A stretch of 64,000 nucleotides of DNA, taken from Paragyromitra xinjiangensis (Eukaryota > Ascomycota > Pezizomycetes > Pezizales > Discinaceae). Positions 25,901 through 36,612 of this stretch are shown in pieces. The notes under the pieces were generated by a model. The model saw only the letters and a program-made list of their open reading frames with translations. It did no database searches and was not told where the DNA came from. Within the stretch, counting starts at the first letter, position 1. Every line of letters begins with the position of its first letter. Made by a program: the position numbers and the translations under genes. The DNA lies in contig JBCAMK010000003.1 of NCBI GenBank assembly GCA_038503065.1, positions 1,240,001 through 1,304,000 on the forward strand. Reading direction: 5' to 3'.

Positions 25901-26640
25901 CTAGCCTCGATTGCTATTCCTATTGCTGGCTTGTAGTCTTCTGTCTCATAACACTTTCGAAACATTCGCTCGACAATGTCTTGTAATCTCGGATCAACCT
26001 TTTCAAGAGCTTCTTTTTTGGCCGGATTTGAGGCAGGGAAAGACGCATCTTCAACCAAGGAAGCAGGTGCGCTGGGAGGAGAGGAAAGAATAGAATCGTT
26101 GTGAGAGTTGATCAGGATGTATTTATCGATGCATTTGGCTGGTCGCGCTAATCAGCCAAGATTCAAGGTACCAGCTCAAGAGCTAGGCTATGCATGATAG
26201 GGTATAGTTACAGATTATTGTTTCGACATATTCACTTTTAGCAGTGATATCAAATAGCTCCCCAGCCCCAAGGGCAAAGATCATAGATTCGTCATACTCG
26301 CCGAGGTGGTAATAGACCTTAGAAGCTACGAGCGCAGCAAGGTGACGCTCAGAAAATTGTTCATCTTCATATAAAACTTCTCTGTATCATCTCATAGTTA
26401 TTAGCTTCCGCATTTCCATCAAACTATCCAGTTGGTTCGATGGTGTCCACTTATTCGAAGAATAAGTATATCCATAGGTACCAACGAGGTTTCAACGCAC
26501 ATTTTCGAAACGCTATCTGCAATCTCCGGCCAGAATTGATTCACTAGTTCGTCCAGCTTCTGTAGGGCGTAGCATCTAAGCTGTTGATCCGGTTCATCCA
26601 ACAACCCGATGAGACCAGCGGCGGAAGTTAAGCCGGGCAT
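22979..26640 (-). CDS. RPN2: 26S proteasome regulatory subunit RPN2 (PSMD1)
   Basis: Largest non-ATPase subunit of the 19S cap, a scaffold for Rpn13 and the Rpt ring in nucleus and cytoplasm. Six exons deduced on the minus strand: 26501-26640, 26212-26381, 25732-26147, 23805-25631, 23295-23753, 22979-23230; total 1087 aa, near the family length. The N-terminus ([20 protein letters not shown]) and [19 protein letters not shown] helices are typical. Residues about 380-800 hold the PC (proteasome/cyclosome) repeats, seen as [56 protein letters not shown] and [16 protein letters not shown]. Then comes NPFRILP-region equivalent sequence, a charged Lys/Glu-rich linker and an acidic C-terminus ending in EDL, the region that recruits Rpn13. 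The long fourth exon carries most repeats. It heads a run of four minus-strand genes. Confidence 0.96.
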
Positions 26641-27478
26641 CCTGGGGATCGTTCTTTACTTCCGATTTATAGCTTTCCACGGAGGTAACAAGAGTTGGTG
26701 GAAGATTAAAATACCGGCGGTTAATGCTTTGATGATCAGGGAAGTGATTCAGTGATGGGAGGAGGCGGGGTTGATGGAAAAGGTGATGGTGGATGATGGC
26801 AGAGGTGATGAGACCTTGCGTGAGAAACTCTGGGCTCGTGCTGGGGCTTTACGCCGCGCCTCAACTCCCCGCGTACAGGGTAGTCCTGAGAACGCCAAGA
26901 TTTCATTACCCGGACATATATTATCCTTCTCACAACTTATCACTCACTTCCGGCCAAATTAACCAACAATTGCATGCAAGTAGCCACATCCAGAGCGATT
27001 GAATATCTAAAAAATAGTTCTACACTCCAACACAATACCTAAGTCAAGCATACAACTTACCAGACAAAACTCTCATAAAATAGCCATCCATAGAAAGGTA
27101 CCTAAAAGTGCGACCAACACGGTTTCACAAGCTTTTCGACGTATTCATTACTACACGCGGCATTAATACATGTAGTATTGATTACATGCTGAAGATAGCT
27201 CAAAACGTTTATAATAGGCATGTAGACCGGCTTGGCTGGGACGCAACCCCAATAAATCAAAATAAGTAGGATCTTAAACCCCTAACCCCAAAGGAGAAAA
27301 TATGTGCCGTAGACAATCTAGATTGATTAAATGAACCATATCTACACAAAGTAGTAGTCTCGTACCCAGCCCCATACACACAGTGGGGCTGGGCATGAGA
27401 CTAACAAAGTAGATAGAAGGAGATCTAGACATTCTCAAATCCATCAAACCAAAACCCTGTTCTTAATCTAACCACCTA
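26641..27478. other. RPN2 promoter region and 3' flank of the membrane-protein gene
   Basis: About 840 bases without a gene. The part next to 26640 is the RPN2 upstream region and contains a GGTGATGG-rich stretch (26770-26812). Near 27241-27300 there are CCCTAACCCC-like words. A strong foldback hairpin lies at 27357-27401 (listed separately), and TACATGTAG at 27167-27175. Confidence 0.5.
27357..27401. repeat. Foldback hairpin, 18-bp stem, 9-nt loop, with a second copy at 22480
   Basis: GTCTCGTACCCAGCCCCA (27357-27374) and TGGGGCTGGGCATGAGAC (27384-27401) are inverted repeats with only two mismatched positions, separated by TACACACAG. A 27-nt stretch at 22480-22505 matches the left arm plus loop at about 23 positions but has lost the right arm. 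Two copies 4.9 kb apart suggest a dispersed foldback or MITE-like family rather than a single terminator. Confidence 0.7.
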
Positions 27479-28435
27479 TCACTCAGAAGCCTTTTCAACA
27501 GCAGCTTCCATAAACAAACCCTTCTCCTTCCCATCACCATCCTCCCCTAAATATAACTCGCCATACCTACCTTCTCTCACTCCCGAAGAGGACAACTTCT
27601 TATAAACCAGTGCTACAACGAAAACTGATATCGCCAATCCCCCAAGGAAGATCAACGCCCTACCCATATCAGACCCTGACTTGATGTACGAGCGTTCTTT
27701 CACAATGTCGTTTTCGGATTCTAAATCACCATTTACGGTCAACACATGTCTCCCCAGTGAGAAGAGTGAGAAGAGTGAGAAACAATAGATAATTTATACC
27801 AGGAATTAGGGCCAGAGGCAAAAGTAACAAATAAAAGTAAAGTGAAGATGATAAAGACAGAAGGGTCAACCAAAAGCTAAAAAGAACAAAAAAAATAGCT
27901 ACAAACCATAACGGTCAGCCCACAAGTAAGTGACAGCCCTCTTCACCAGATCTCCTCTCTCCTTTGAGCCAGCCCAAACATTCGTTGTGAGCTCCTTGAA
28001 CTCGTCCGAGTACCTCAAAGCCAGATTATCCATGGCTTTAGTCCACCAGTTATCCTCCTCTGCCGGAGATGGCGGTGAGCTGGAGAGTTGCGATTCAGAC
28101 TTTTTGACTGCCGGGAGAATTGTGGAGATACTCCCGAGAGTACCTTCAGGAGAAATGTACGGCATTGCAGAAATGATGAGGAAGAATGCGAAGCAGAATA
28201 TGAGGACGCAAAAGAAGAGAGATAAGACGAAGATTAAGCCCACGAAGATAAGGTCTAGATGCAGAAGGAGAAGGCGAAGGAGAATGTTAGAGTTCTCACT
28301 TATTCGCGGAGACGATATGGCTGGGCCCGCTTCAGGCGGATTCGAAACGATTTTCGGAGTAGTTTGTCGATATTTTTGGCCCATCATATCCTCGACGGGC
28401 TTGCTTGTACTCGCGGATAACTTTACTATGGACAT
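27479..28435 (-). CDS. Predicted membrane protein with two transmembrane segments, unknown function
   Basis: I do not recognise this protein. Three exons can be joined on the minus strand (28300-28435, 27903-28254, 27479-27749) to give 252 aa. Exon 1 is hydrophilic. Exon 2 starts with a long hydrophobic segment (about residues 46-80, NLIFVGLIFVLSLFF...), then a soluble stretch with WWTKAMDNLALRYSDEF and DLVKRAVTYLWADRYG. Exon 3 holds a second helix (about 190-212, ALIFLGGLAISVFVVALVY) and a charged tail with RYGELYLGEDGDG. The first intron would be only 45 nt and keeps the frame if retained, so splicing there is uncertain. The third exon was joined by the only phase-compatible donor (GTAGCT). 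The membrane topology suggests an organelle membrane protein; nothing more can be said. Confidence 0.55.
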
Positions 28436-28717
28436 AAGAATATCAGGTTGGAGGGTTATTTATCGGAAACAGTTGTTTTATAGGATGTTTTTTTTAGAAT
28501 GAGGGTACAGACAAAAAACTTGAGTGATAGATTCTAGAATAAAGCACTTTCAATCATTGAGAACTAAGAAAAGTTTATTCCACGGTTTCCCAACAATATT
28601 CGCTTTTGGTATGCTCGCTAGTTCCATACTAGTAAACAGAACCAAAGAACGGGCAACAAAAGGCAAAGAAGGCATGGAGGGATTTCTAATTGACACCTAT
28701 CTAGTTCATAACAAAAA

Positions 28718-31621
28718 CTAACGTGCATCATCACTCAACCTCTTCGCATTTTTCAAAATAAACTCATTGACTTCCTCTGGCTTCACGATGCCCAACCCCA
28801 GCATATCACCCCAGAACAACAACGCCCTTTGTTGTGCATGGGCGAGATAATCGAATTCATCTTCCTCTTCCTCCCTTTTATCCTGTACATCGCTTGCTGC
28901 AACACCCCCCTCTTTCGAGAGGGTAGTCTCGTTTTCTAACGAATCCCCTTTAGGCAACCCCTCCTTTGCGCCATCAAGTTTAACCTTTGCCTGCACGATG
29001 CCCCAAGCGCACCACATAGCGTGGCCTGCAGCCCGCCAGGCCCTACATTCCTCGATGAGATGCTCGACTTCCTTCTCGACCAACTTTTGGCGCGCGGCTT
29101 CTTCTTCCTTGTAGGAGGGCACAGGAGCGCGAGCATCCAAACTGAAAGAGGGTGATGGTGAGGAACTAGTAGTGGGGGTTCTGATGTTGTTTGTGCCCGA
29201 GAGGCGATGTTCGACATATGCACGGAGGAAATTACGTTGCTGCTCGTGTTTAGGAAATTGTGACTCGTGCAGGTAGTATGCGGTGGCAGGATCGCGGTAG
29301 TCCGCCATCCACTCACACTTTATAAACAATTAATACGCGTTCAAAAAATACCCTCAAAAGGCTTGCAAGTAGAAGCCAGAGAATTTAGGAGCAAAGACTC
29401 TCATGGCTACTTCATAAGTAGCGAAAAAAAGCTACTGAACCTCCTCCAAGCGCTTGCAGAATTGGGGAGACTGGTGCTTACAAAATGATTTGCGAATTCG
29501 AATCCTGGAGGATTAGCACTAGCATATTCGAAATCGATGACGACCAACTGCCTATGCTCGTTCATAGGAAGTAAAAGAGGGCTTTTCCCGGTTGGCTCCA
29601 ATCTTAAGATATTACCATATTGTGTCTGCCGTCCAAAAATTAGCCCGCCGATAATCACCGGCAATCACTCGCGGGAAGAGGTCGTGCTCACATCATTATG
29701 TGCGAAAACCAATGTCTTCTTAACGCCTTCAAACCCTCCGTAACGCGCATAAAGCCACTCCCTATACCTATCAATCGTATTCTCAAACTTCTCCCAGCTA
29801 CACCCAACAACCGGCCCTATCTTCCTCTCCTGGTTGGCTTCCACGATGGCCATGACGCTCCTCGCCCTCACAACCCACTTTTGCCAGTTTCGCCAAACTA
29901 TGGGTCCTCCCTCTCTCTCTCCTTCCTCCAACTCAATCCCTTCGTGCAGCTCCTTTAGTCGTTTGGCAATGTGACGGGATGTCTCTGGGTTCCTGAGATC
30001 ATCCAGAGTGAGTGTCCGGGAAGGAAGGAATTCTTCAAAACGGCCATTTACAAATGTGCCTAAAAGGCGAGGGCCAATCCGTTTACGTGCTAGACGGCGG
30101 AGGATTGAGAGCTCGGTGTCGCGGTCAATCAGGTGCGAAACTTGCGGCCCATAGATGCGGAGGAGGAGTTTTCTAAACAATGTCAAAAATTAATACGCAA
30201 ATATACTACAGGGGGGGAGAAAGTTCACGAAAATTTCGAAAGCCTGAACGTACGATGGTATTTTCATAGACGTCAAGGAAAGAGTGTTACTACTTTGCAA
30301 ATCGTGGGTGGGTATCGATGGCAATTCGCTCGGCGGAGAAACCACAAAGACCTTCAAACCAAACCCGAAACACATTATATTAGCCTGTTTCTAAAACTCC
30401 TTGTCACAAATTTATCTCCCCCCGACTAAATTATTCCTATCACTTGCTAATTTTCCAAGAGTAGCTAGGGCGAAATCATCTTGAGCGGAATTTATGAGTT
30501 AATCGGCCATGCTGTGATAATAGCCCGCAATCACAGATTTTTGCCACATGCCACCCACTTCTCCACTCAGATATATCGATTTTCATTCGTTCTTCACTCC
30601 CGTGTGATGTCCCAGGCCTAGAACAATAAAAAGAAACAACGAGAGTGAAAAATAAACTCACCACATTCGTAAAAGCCCCACTTATCCTCTCCACAGTGAC
30701 CTCCTTATACCTATCCAAATCCACCCTCCTCCACCCTTTGCATTTAAGGGTATGTGCCAATTTCAACACCTGGCTCTTAAACTCATCCATACCCACCTCC
30801 TCCGGCGTCTGCAGTACCTCCTCACAACTAGGCACAACCGGCTCCCCATCGGACGCATAATCAGTATCCGAGGCATGTCTTGCATGTTTCTTCCTCGAAG
30901 CCTTTCTATGAGCACTAGGTCGTCTCGAGTGCTCCTCCAAACGAGAAGCCTCAGCAGCAGCCACAAGAGCATCAAAAGCATCCAACGCAACCTGAGCAGC
31001 CTCATCACCGCTAGAAACCAATGACAAAGGCTCACCAAACTCATCTCCCTCAACCGCACCATCAACCCCAGCAGAAGAAGCCACACTACGGTGGTGCTCG
31101 GTTTTCTTAACAGCTTTCTTCTCACGGCGGTTTTTTTGCCTTTGCCTCTCGACGTATGCCCAGTCTTTTAACTGTTCCAAAAGCCCCGTGACCGAGCTTG
31201 CGGAAGCGGACAGGTGGTGGTGTTTACTCGACCCATCATGCTGTTGGTCGGCAGGTTGGTCTGCCCCTTGCTGCGTGTCATGTTTCTCTGCTGCTCGTGA
31301 TTGCTTTTCCTTCGACCATGGTGGGGCGGAAGAAGTCCTCGAGACACTTTCTGTGCCGGATTGGGAGGGGGAGGTTTCGATGGGAGATATCGGGAGACGA
31401 CCGACGAGTCGTTTGCTGCTGGCTTTCTTGTGCAGAGCGGAAGTAGGGCGGGCGTGTTTCTTGTGTTCGAGGGATTGAATTTCTGCGCTAGTTGGGCTGG
31501 GAAGTTGTGTGTCTCCAGGTGCAGTATCTGCAGCTCCTATAGTTAGTGTTTGAGCAATTGACGGGGAGCAGCAGATGATTAGCATACCGTTTTCAGTGCC
31601 GGGAGATTGTGGGGAAGACAT
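28718..31621 (-). CDS. CKI1: Choline kinase (Kennedy pathway)
   Basis: Cytosolic kinase phosphorylating choline (often also ethanolamine) with ATP, the first step of CDP-choline phosphatidylcholine synthesis. Six exons deduced: 31588-31621, 30662-31536, 30254-30351, 29692-30172, 29482-29625, 28718-29317; 743 aa. The first 270 residues are a low-complexity Ser/His/Lys-rich region usual in fungal enzymes. The catalytic part starts with GWRRVDLDRY, VERISGAFTNVVFVV, KLLLRIYGPQ and SILRRLARKRIGPRLLG. The Brenner-type phosphotransferase motif is FAHNDTQYGNILRL (HND about 494-496) and the choline-kinase motif is VVIDFEYASANPPGFEFANHF (about 522-544). The C-terminal part contains a charged insertion and ends AKRLSDDAR. 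The first intron is 51 nt with a perfect ACTAAC branch site and is frame-neutral if retained. Confidence 0.94.
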
Positions 31622-32491
31622 GTGTATCAGCGAAATTAGACTTTGATTTTCACTATGCAGGCAAGGTCAATGTGCCAATAGGTGAATTCAAGCGATGCGA
31701 TGGGGGCAATATCGAGCAGAGAGGCAAAGCAGATAAAATGAAGGCAAACTAGAGACTAAAACAGAAGAAGAAACGAGGAAGAAAAACTAAGAAGTCTAAC
31801 AGTTCCCAGCCATATGAAAGAAAGAGGCGGGGTCCGTCCAGCTGAACCCTGATTATTCCGGAAGCCACAAAATCATTCCTGCCGCGGGCTATCTTATCAA
31901 CGGGTCATTGCCAGTCACTCAACCATGTATCTCCCTACATAGAATAGGACTTCAGCAAGCCTCGTGTCTCGTCCCACAAAAAGGTTATTGTGCAGATGCG
32001 CCGCAGCCTGGAAAACCTATATGATCTTCACTGCCGCTTGTCACTCCCACACACAAAAGCACTTCTGAATTGCTTGGCGATCTTCATTGACTCGAGATAA
32101 CGCTTCATTCTTGTTATCGTTGTGTATCGTTACGTATTGTACATGCACTCCGCAGCACCTCCCCCACGATCGCAGTTACAAACTCGTCAAACGAAAAAAA
32201 ATGTGACAAGCACCCAGGAAACCAAAAGCTCCATCTCCAGATCTGTACTTCGTTTATGTGACTCAAAGAAAGACCCATGCACATAGAAAATATTTCCCAA
32301 ATACCTTAGAGTCCTCGTAAAAAAAAAAGCAAGAAAACCAGAACCCAAGACTAAAAGCAGTAAGGTAATAACAATAAAGTCGAGCAGAACAAAGCGCTAT
32401 AACTGGTATTGAACGCTCAAGCGAACGGAAGAAGGCAAGTGATGATGATGGTTCGTCCCTATTGGACGCACGGGAGCACCATCTCCAAGAC
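31622..32491. other. Intergenic region between choline kinase and the carrier gene
   Basis: About 870 bases. It should contain the choline kinase promoter (next to 31621) and the 3' untranslated region of the carrier gene (next to 32491). An A run occurs near 32193-32200. I see no gene or clear repeat. Confidence 0.5.
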
Positions 32492-34324
32492 TTACATAGC
32501 CCATTCCACAACCTCGATAGCAGTGATAACGAGAACCAGCGTACTAGGAAGGATAACAACCACATAACTCCAGAACAGGATCTTTGCCATAACGGCCTCG
32601 TATACCCCGTTAAGTTGACAGATCTGTGCCAACTGCAATGCGCTCGGGGCTCCAGCCAACAAGAAACAGACAATGACAAAGATCGGGTCGTCAAGGATCG
32701 AAATGTTAAGATACTTTGCAGCGATAGCCAACATAGGAGCAATGAAAACAAACGGCAACACCATTCGAGAGACGAGAGCTGCGATTAAGATCTTCGTCTC
32801 ATGGCGCTCGGTAGAGGCGTTGGTCTTTGGCTGAGTATTGCCTGCCAGATTGGCCCCGAGAACAACCAAAATCAGAGGAACAGCAACGTTACCGGCTTGA
32901 CTGACGGCGCGGGTGACCGAGTTTTCAAGGAAGGTGCCTTTGGTAAAGAAAAGTTTCTGTAACGAAGGAATCGAAGCAACAATGACGGCGAACAACATTG
33001 CGTAAAGTGGAGGGTTCATGAAATCTCTCAGCCCCAAGAAGAAGCGGACAACACCGTTGCTAATTTTTGTAAAAACACGGGAAACGAATGGCGACTTCTG
33101 CGCCAACCAGCGTGGCTGGACTGGCTGGACTGGTTGAGCATTGTGTATCTTGGAGAGGCGTGCGACGCCGCGGCTACCAAGGTTTCCTTGTGCCGGGGTT
33201 GCCAGTAACCCGTTGGCGGGAGGCGTCGAAGGGCGGCTAGACTGCGCAGACCCTGATATATCGCTAGCAGTATAAGGGGAGACTGGTGTTTGATCTCCGG
33301 AGGGACCAGATTCAAAGGCGGAGTCACTTGTACCAGCGGTAGTATTCCGGGAGTGGTGGCGACCATCGCCTTGAGGAGCAAGAGAGTCGTTCTCAACAGG
33401 TTCAGTGAGCTGTTTGTGAAGTCCTACGTAGCTATTCTCAAACTGCGGCGACATGAAGGGGTCGACTCTAACAGACTGGGATTCAAGATCGCTATCAGTC
33501 TCATCGCTCGGATCATCTCGATAAACACGCACGTCCACGTTGTTTTGCGGAAGCTGTTCGTTTTTCGGGGGAGGAGCGAGCAAAACGTGGTAACCCCAGG
33601 ACCAGCGGACCAGCTGACCCAACTGTTGAAAGATAAGAAGATAGAGGATACCACGTGCAGCAACCTCTTCATCGTTATCGTTCTTGAGCTTATCCCAGTG
33701 AAGGCCAGATATTGTCATGGAGAGGGAAACAACGAGAGATATCGGGAGGGAGTTTGAATTTCCAAAAACACCCTAAAGAAAGTATGTCAGTATTCAATAG
33801 GTAGATTATTTAGCTAGTATAAAGACAGCACTGTTTTGGAGGAACTTACCATAGCGATCACGAAATTCCTCGCTCTCTTGTTAAACCCACATACTCTACT
33901 CACTAGCAGAGCACAACAGTAAGAAACCAACGTCATGACAACAAAGATCACCGGTATTACAGCCAGCTCGACGATCTTTTCCAAAGTAAGCTGGCTCGCT
34001 AGTTTTGTAAAAACTGTTGCGTATCATTAGCACCTGGATTCAGGAACAGAAAAAAGGGTCATCATGCTTACTCAAGCAAGGTGTAAATAGCGAAACATTC
34101 AAGTTTGCAACGAATTTTTGCATCTCTGCATCGAACATACCGCCTCTAGCGATAATATAGCCCGGTAGCGAAATACATACGACCTCCATCACGGCCTCGA
34201 ACACAAGGAGTATCAAATTCCCCAAAGCTGGATGGTTGGCGTGTGCCGTCTTTTTCGATGCCATCATCATCACATTGAACGGAGTAGCGGTGTCATTCGA
34301 GAGGGCAGACATATCGTAGGCCAT
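32492..34324 (-). CDS. Membrane transport protein, PIN-like/auxin efflux carrier family
   Basis: Integral membrane protein of the bacterial/fungal auxin-efflux-carrier superfamily (yeast relatives Ecm3, YBR287W, YLR152C), probably in the ER; substrate unknown. Three exons deduced: 34072-34324, 33850-34013, 32492-33772; 565 aa. The N-terminal half has about five helices, including LVFEAVMEVVCISLPGYIIA, VIPVIFVVMTLVSYCCALLV and the conserved GVFGNSNSLPISLV. A long hydrophilic loop (about residues 195-340) rich in Ser/Pro/Asp separates it from the C-terminal half, with AVPLILVVLGANLAG, APMLAIAAKYL and FLLAGAPSALQLAQI, a hallmark of the family. The start is ambiguous: the frame remains open upstream to 34594, and ATGs at 34324 and 34312 both fit; the latter has a purine at -3. 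Confidence 0.9.
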
Positions 34325-35000
34325 TTGGTAGTGCTGTAGCGATAACGATGGTGATGTAGAGAGAAGGACATTGTTCCGGAACGACGTTGGAGACGAGAAA
34401 AAAGCCATTAGACGGGCTAAAACGGACTGAGTTCGTGGTAGCGTGGTTAGCAGCAGGGAGGATTGTTCCGCCGGGGATATCGAGCTTATTGTAGTTCCCG
34501 AACCCAAGAGATTTAAGGGCTTGGCTGTCTCGAGCGCTGGCTGAGCTTTCCGTGAGTTTCCAAAAGAAAAGACCGCACCGGGCGCAGGCGGCAACGCGAT
34601 TGATTGATAGATTGATAGATAACGTGTGCGGGAGATAGCACGGCTGAAGTGTTGGCGTTGCTAGGTACCGGGGGTTTGCTGAGAGGTAAAGACAGCTACA
34701 ATAATGTTTCAACCTCTTCCAGTAGAAGTACCTAGTTGTTGAGGAATGTAGAATGTTCTAAGTTCAAGCTGGGGAAGCACGTCGTAATTACCACCGTTGA
34801 ACGTCGCTGTTGTATCCCCTGTGGAGACTCTCACACTGTTCCAATGAGCTCTCACCCCGATCCCATGCGCGTCGTCATACGATTCAAGAAGAATAACCCG
34901 AATCCACCACTCTATCGAACAGACGATCGCTTGCTACTTCGTCCTTTGAAGCCTGTTTATTCAGATACCTTAATGAGGGTCAGGACCTAAGATGCGCACT

Positions 35001-35093
35001 TTTTTTTTTTTTTTTTTTTTTTAATAATGAATTTAATTCTGAAAACTATATCTTCAAAATAAGGATAGACCCTTTATGGGTATTCATCCTACG
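35001..35093 (-). mobile_element. Retroposed fragment with poly(A) tail and 12-bp target-site duplication
   Basis: AAGATGCGCACT occurs immediately on both sides (34989-35000 and 35094-35105), a perfect 12-bp direct repeat. Between them lies a run of 22 T directly after the left repeat, then about 70 bases. Read on the minus strand this is a short transcript-like body ending in a long A tail, inserted next to a target-site duplication: the classic product of target-primed reverse transcription by a LINE. The body can fold: GGATGAATACCC and GGGTCTATCC pair around ATAAA. It is too short and lacks visible A/B boxes to call a SINE; it may be a 5'-truncated LINE or other RNA. Confidence 0.8.
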
Positions 35094-35990
35094 AAGATGC
35101 GCACTGAGTAACTCTACATGTAGCAAGCCCTCGATGTCACATCAACTTCATCAAAGGAGGTCGAAAGAGACGGGTGTATCGCAGATCCGACCCAAGAAAT
35201 GGCGTCAGAGCCGCGTCAAACGCCTTCTCCCTGCAACGCCCAAGAACCTGCTTTTCCATCTTCGGCAAGCTCAGAGCCAGAAGCCTTGACACGAGGTTAT
35301 AGGGGATGCTCCGGTTGGCCTGGAAATGAGCCACTAACCCTTTCGCAGCTGCACTTCCTCGGCTCCTGTGACGCTGTGAAACCTTCAGATGTCCCTTTCA
35401 CCACGAACCATCCCAATGGGTCATCATCATAGGTTCTGTGGACGTTCTCACTATAAACTACGATTTCCACACAAAGTCAACCATTACAACCTCGAGCCTC
35501 CCAGTTCGCGATAAAAGAAAACACAGCGGGAATTGTTGTCTTTTACATACATGTATGTATAATGCCCCTTAAAATGCCCCAAAACTCTAATGCATGAATG
35601 GTACCAGCCAAGCTGAGACACGAACCTTGCATCCGTGGAGGTTTTAGATTCCCATCTCATGCTGACATGTACTCACAGGCAACCTTATCTTTCGACTGAC
35701 AACGTTGCGATGATATTCTTAATATTCGGGAATATGCATGATGGTGAACCGAACACTGAAAATCAACGACGTTTCCGGAAGCCTCCCGCTAGCCAGGCCC
35801 TTGGCACGAACAACTCCCGAATTCCAAAGTCTGTGTTGATCACGAGTGATATCTAATCTGATGCCATTCGCGTCTACTTACCTTGCTCGTCCGATATGGA
35901 AACTTCGATACTGCTATGGTATTTAACCCTTAAATTGATAAAGCTCCGAAAACTCTGCTGGCTTTCCTATGCTAAGCCAAGGCTTGGTCT

Positions 35991-36179
35991 ATGGCTCATG
36001 GATTCCTATGGATCATCATCCTTGCTGCGGACATCGCAGCAGCACCCCACAAATGCATTTGGACGAAATGCACTGCCGAGACCATCTCGAATTTGCCTCC
36101 GAATTTCTATACGCAGCAAGATATTGTGCCTGGAGCTAGTCATGCACGATTACATATTGTTTGTGGCTTCGTGGCTTAG
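35991..36179 (+). CDS. Possible small secreted protein (weak candidate)
   Basis: A 62-codon frame begins MAHGFLWIIILAADIAAA, which has the hydrophobic core and small residues of a signal peptide, with a plausible cleavage before PHKC. The mature part has three cysteines and no known motif. Nothing else supports it: no clear promoter, no homology I can name, and a larger frame (35896-36219) overlaps it. Listed because short secreted proteins are often missed. Confidence 0.15.
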   Translation: MAHGFLWIIILAADIAAAPHKCIWTKCTAETISNLPPNFYTQQDIVPGASHARLHIVCGFVA

Positions 36180-36612
36180 CAACTTAGCCAAAGAGCATAC
36201 GCGTCGACAGTGGCGGTGAACTTTCCAAACAATGTTTCCAGCAACACGCCCCAAAAGTACCCTTGAAAGAACCGCCACCAAGGAAAGTTGATTCTGTCAG
36301 CGTCAGACATGTGACTGGCCAACTTCCCTTGTAAACTGGAGTGAACATGGTGGTTTCAACGAGGTAGCTAGTAGCCTAACCTAGAGAACCCATTCCAGGT
36401 GTGTGGAAGCATTACTTATGAAAGGCACTGGCACTGAAAGAGCTTCCCGCTACGGAAACCCTGTCTAGGGCCTTTCCCTACGCGGTTATTCTGATGGCCA
36501 GTTGCTGAGCATTTCACAGCATCTCTCATCAGTACATGCACAAGAATTGGCATAATTTGTTCCCCAGCAAAATTACCCACTCGGAAATAAATCTCTAGAT
36601 ATGTAACGCCAA

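Larger units (their letters stand above)
34325..36612. other. Gene-poor interval with a retroposed fragment
   Basis: About 2.3 kb without a confident gene. It contains the upstream region of the carrier gene, the poly(A)-tailed insertion at 35001-35093 (listed separately), CTACATGTAG at 35114-35123, and a 62-codon frame at 35991-36179 whose start looks like a signal peptide (listed as a weak candidate). Other frames, up to 107 codons, look random. Confidence 0.5.

Noticed and set aside
31188..31546. Several plus-strand frames near 31.2-31.5 kb
   Set aside because: Antisense to the Ser/Ala/His-rich N-terminus of choline kinase; no family features.
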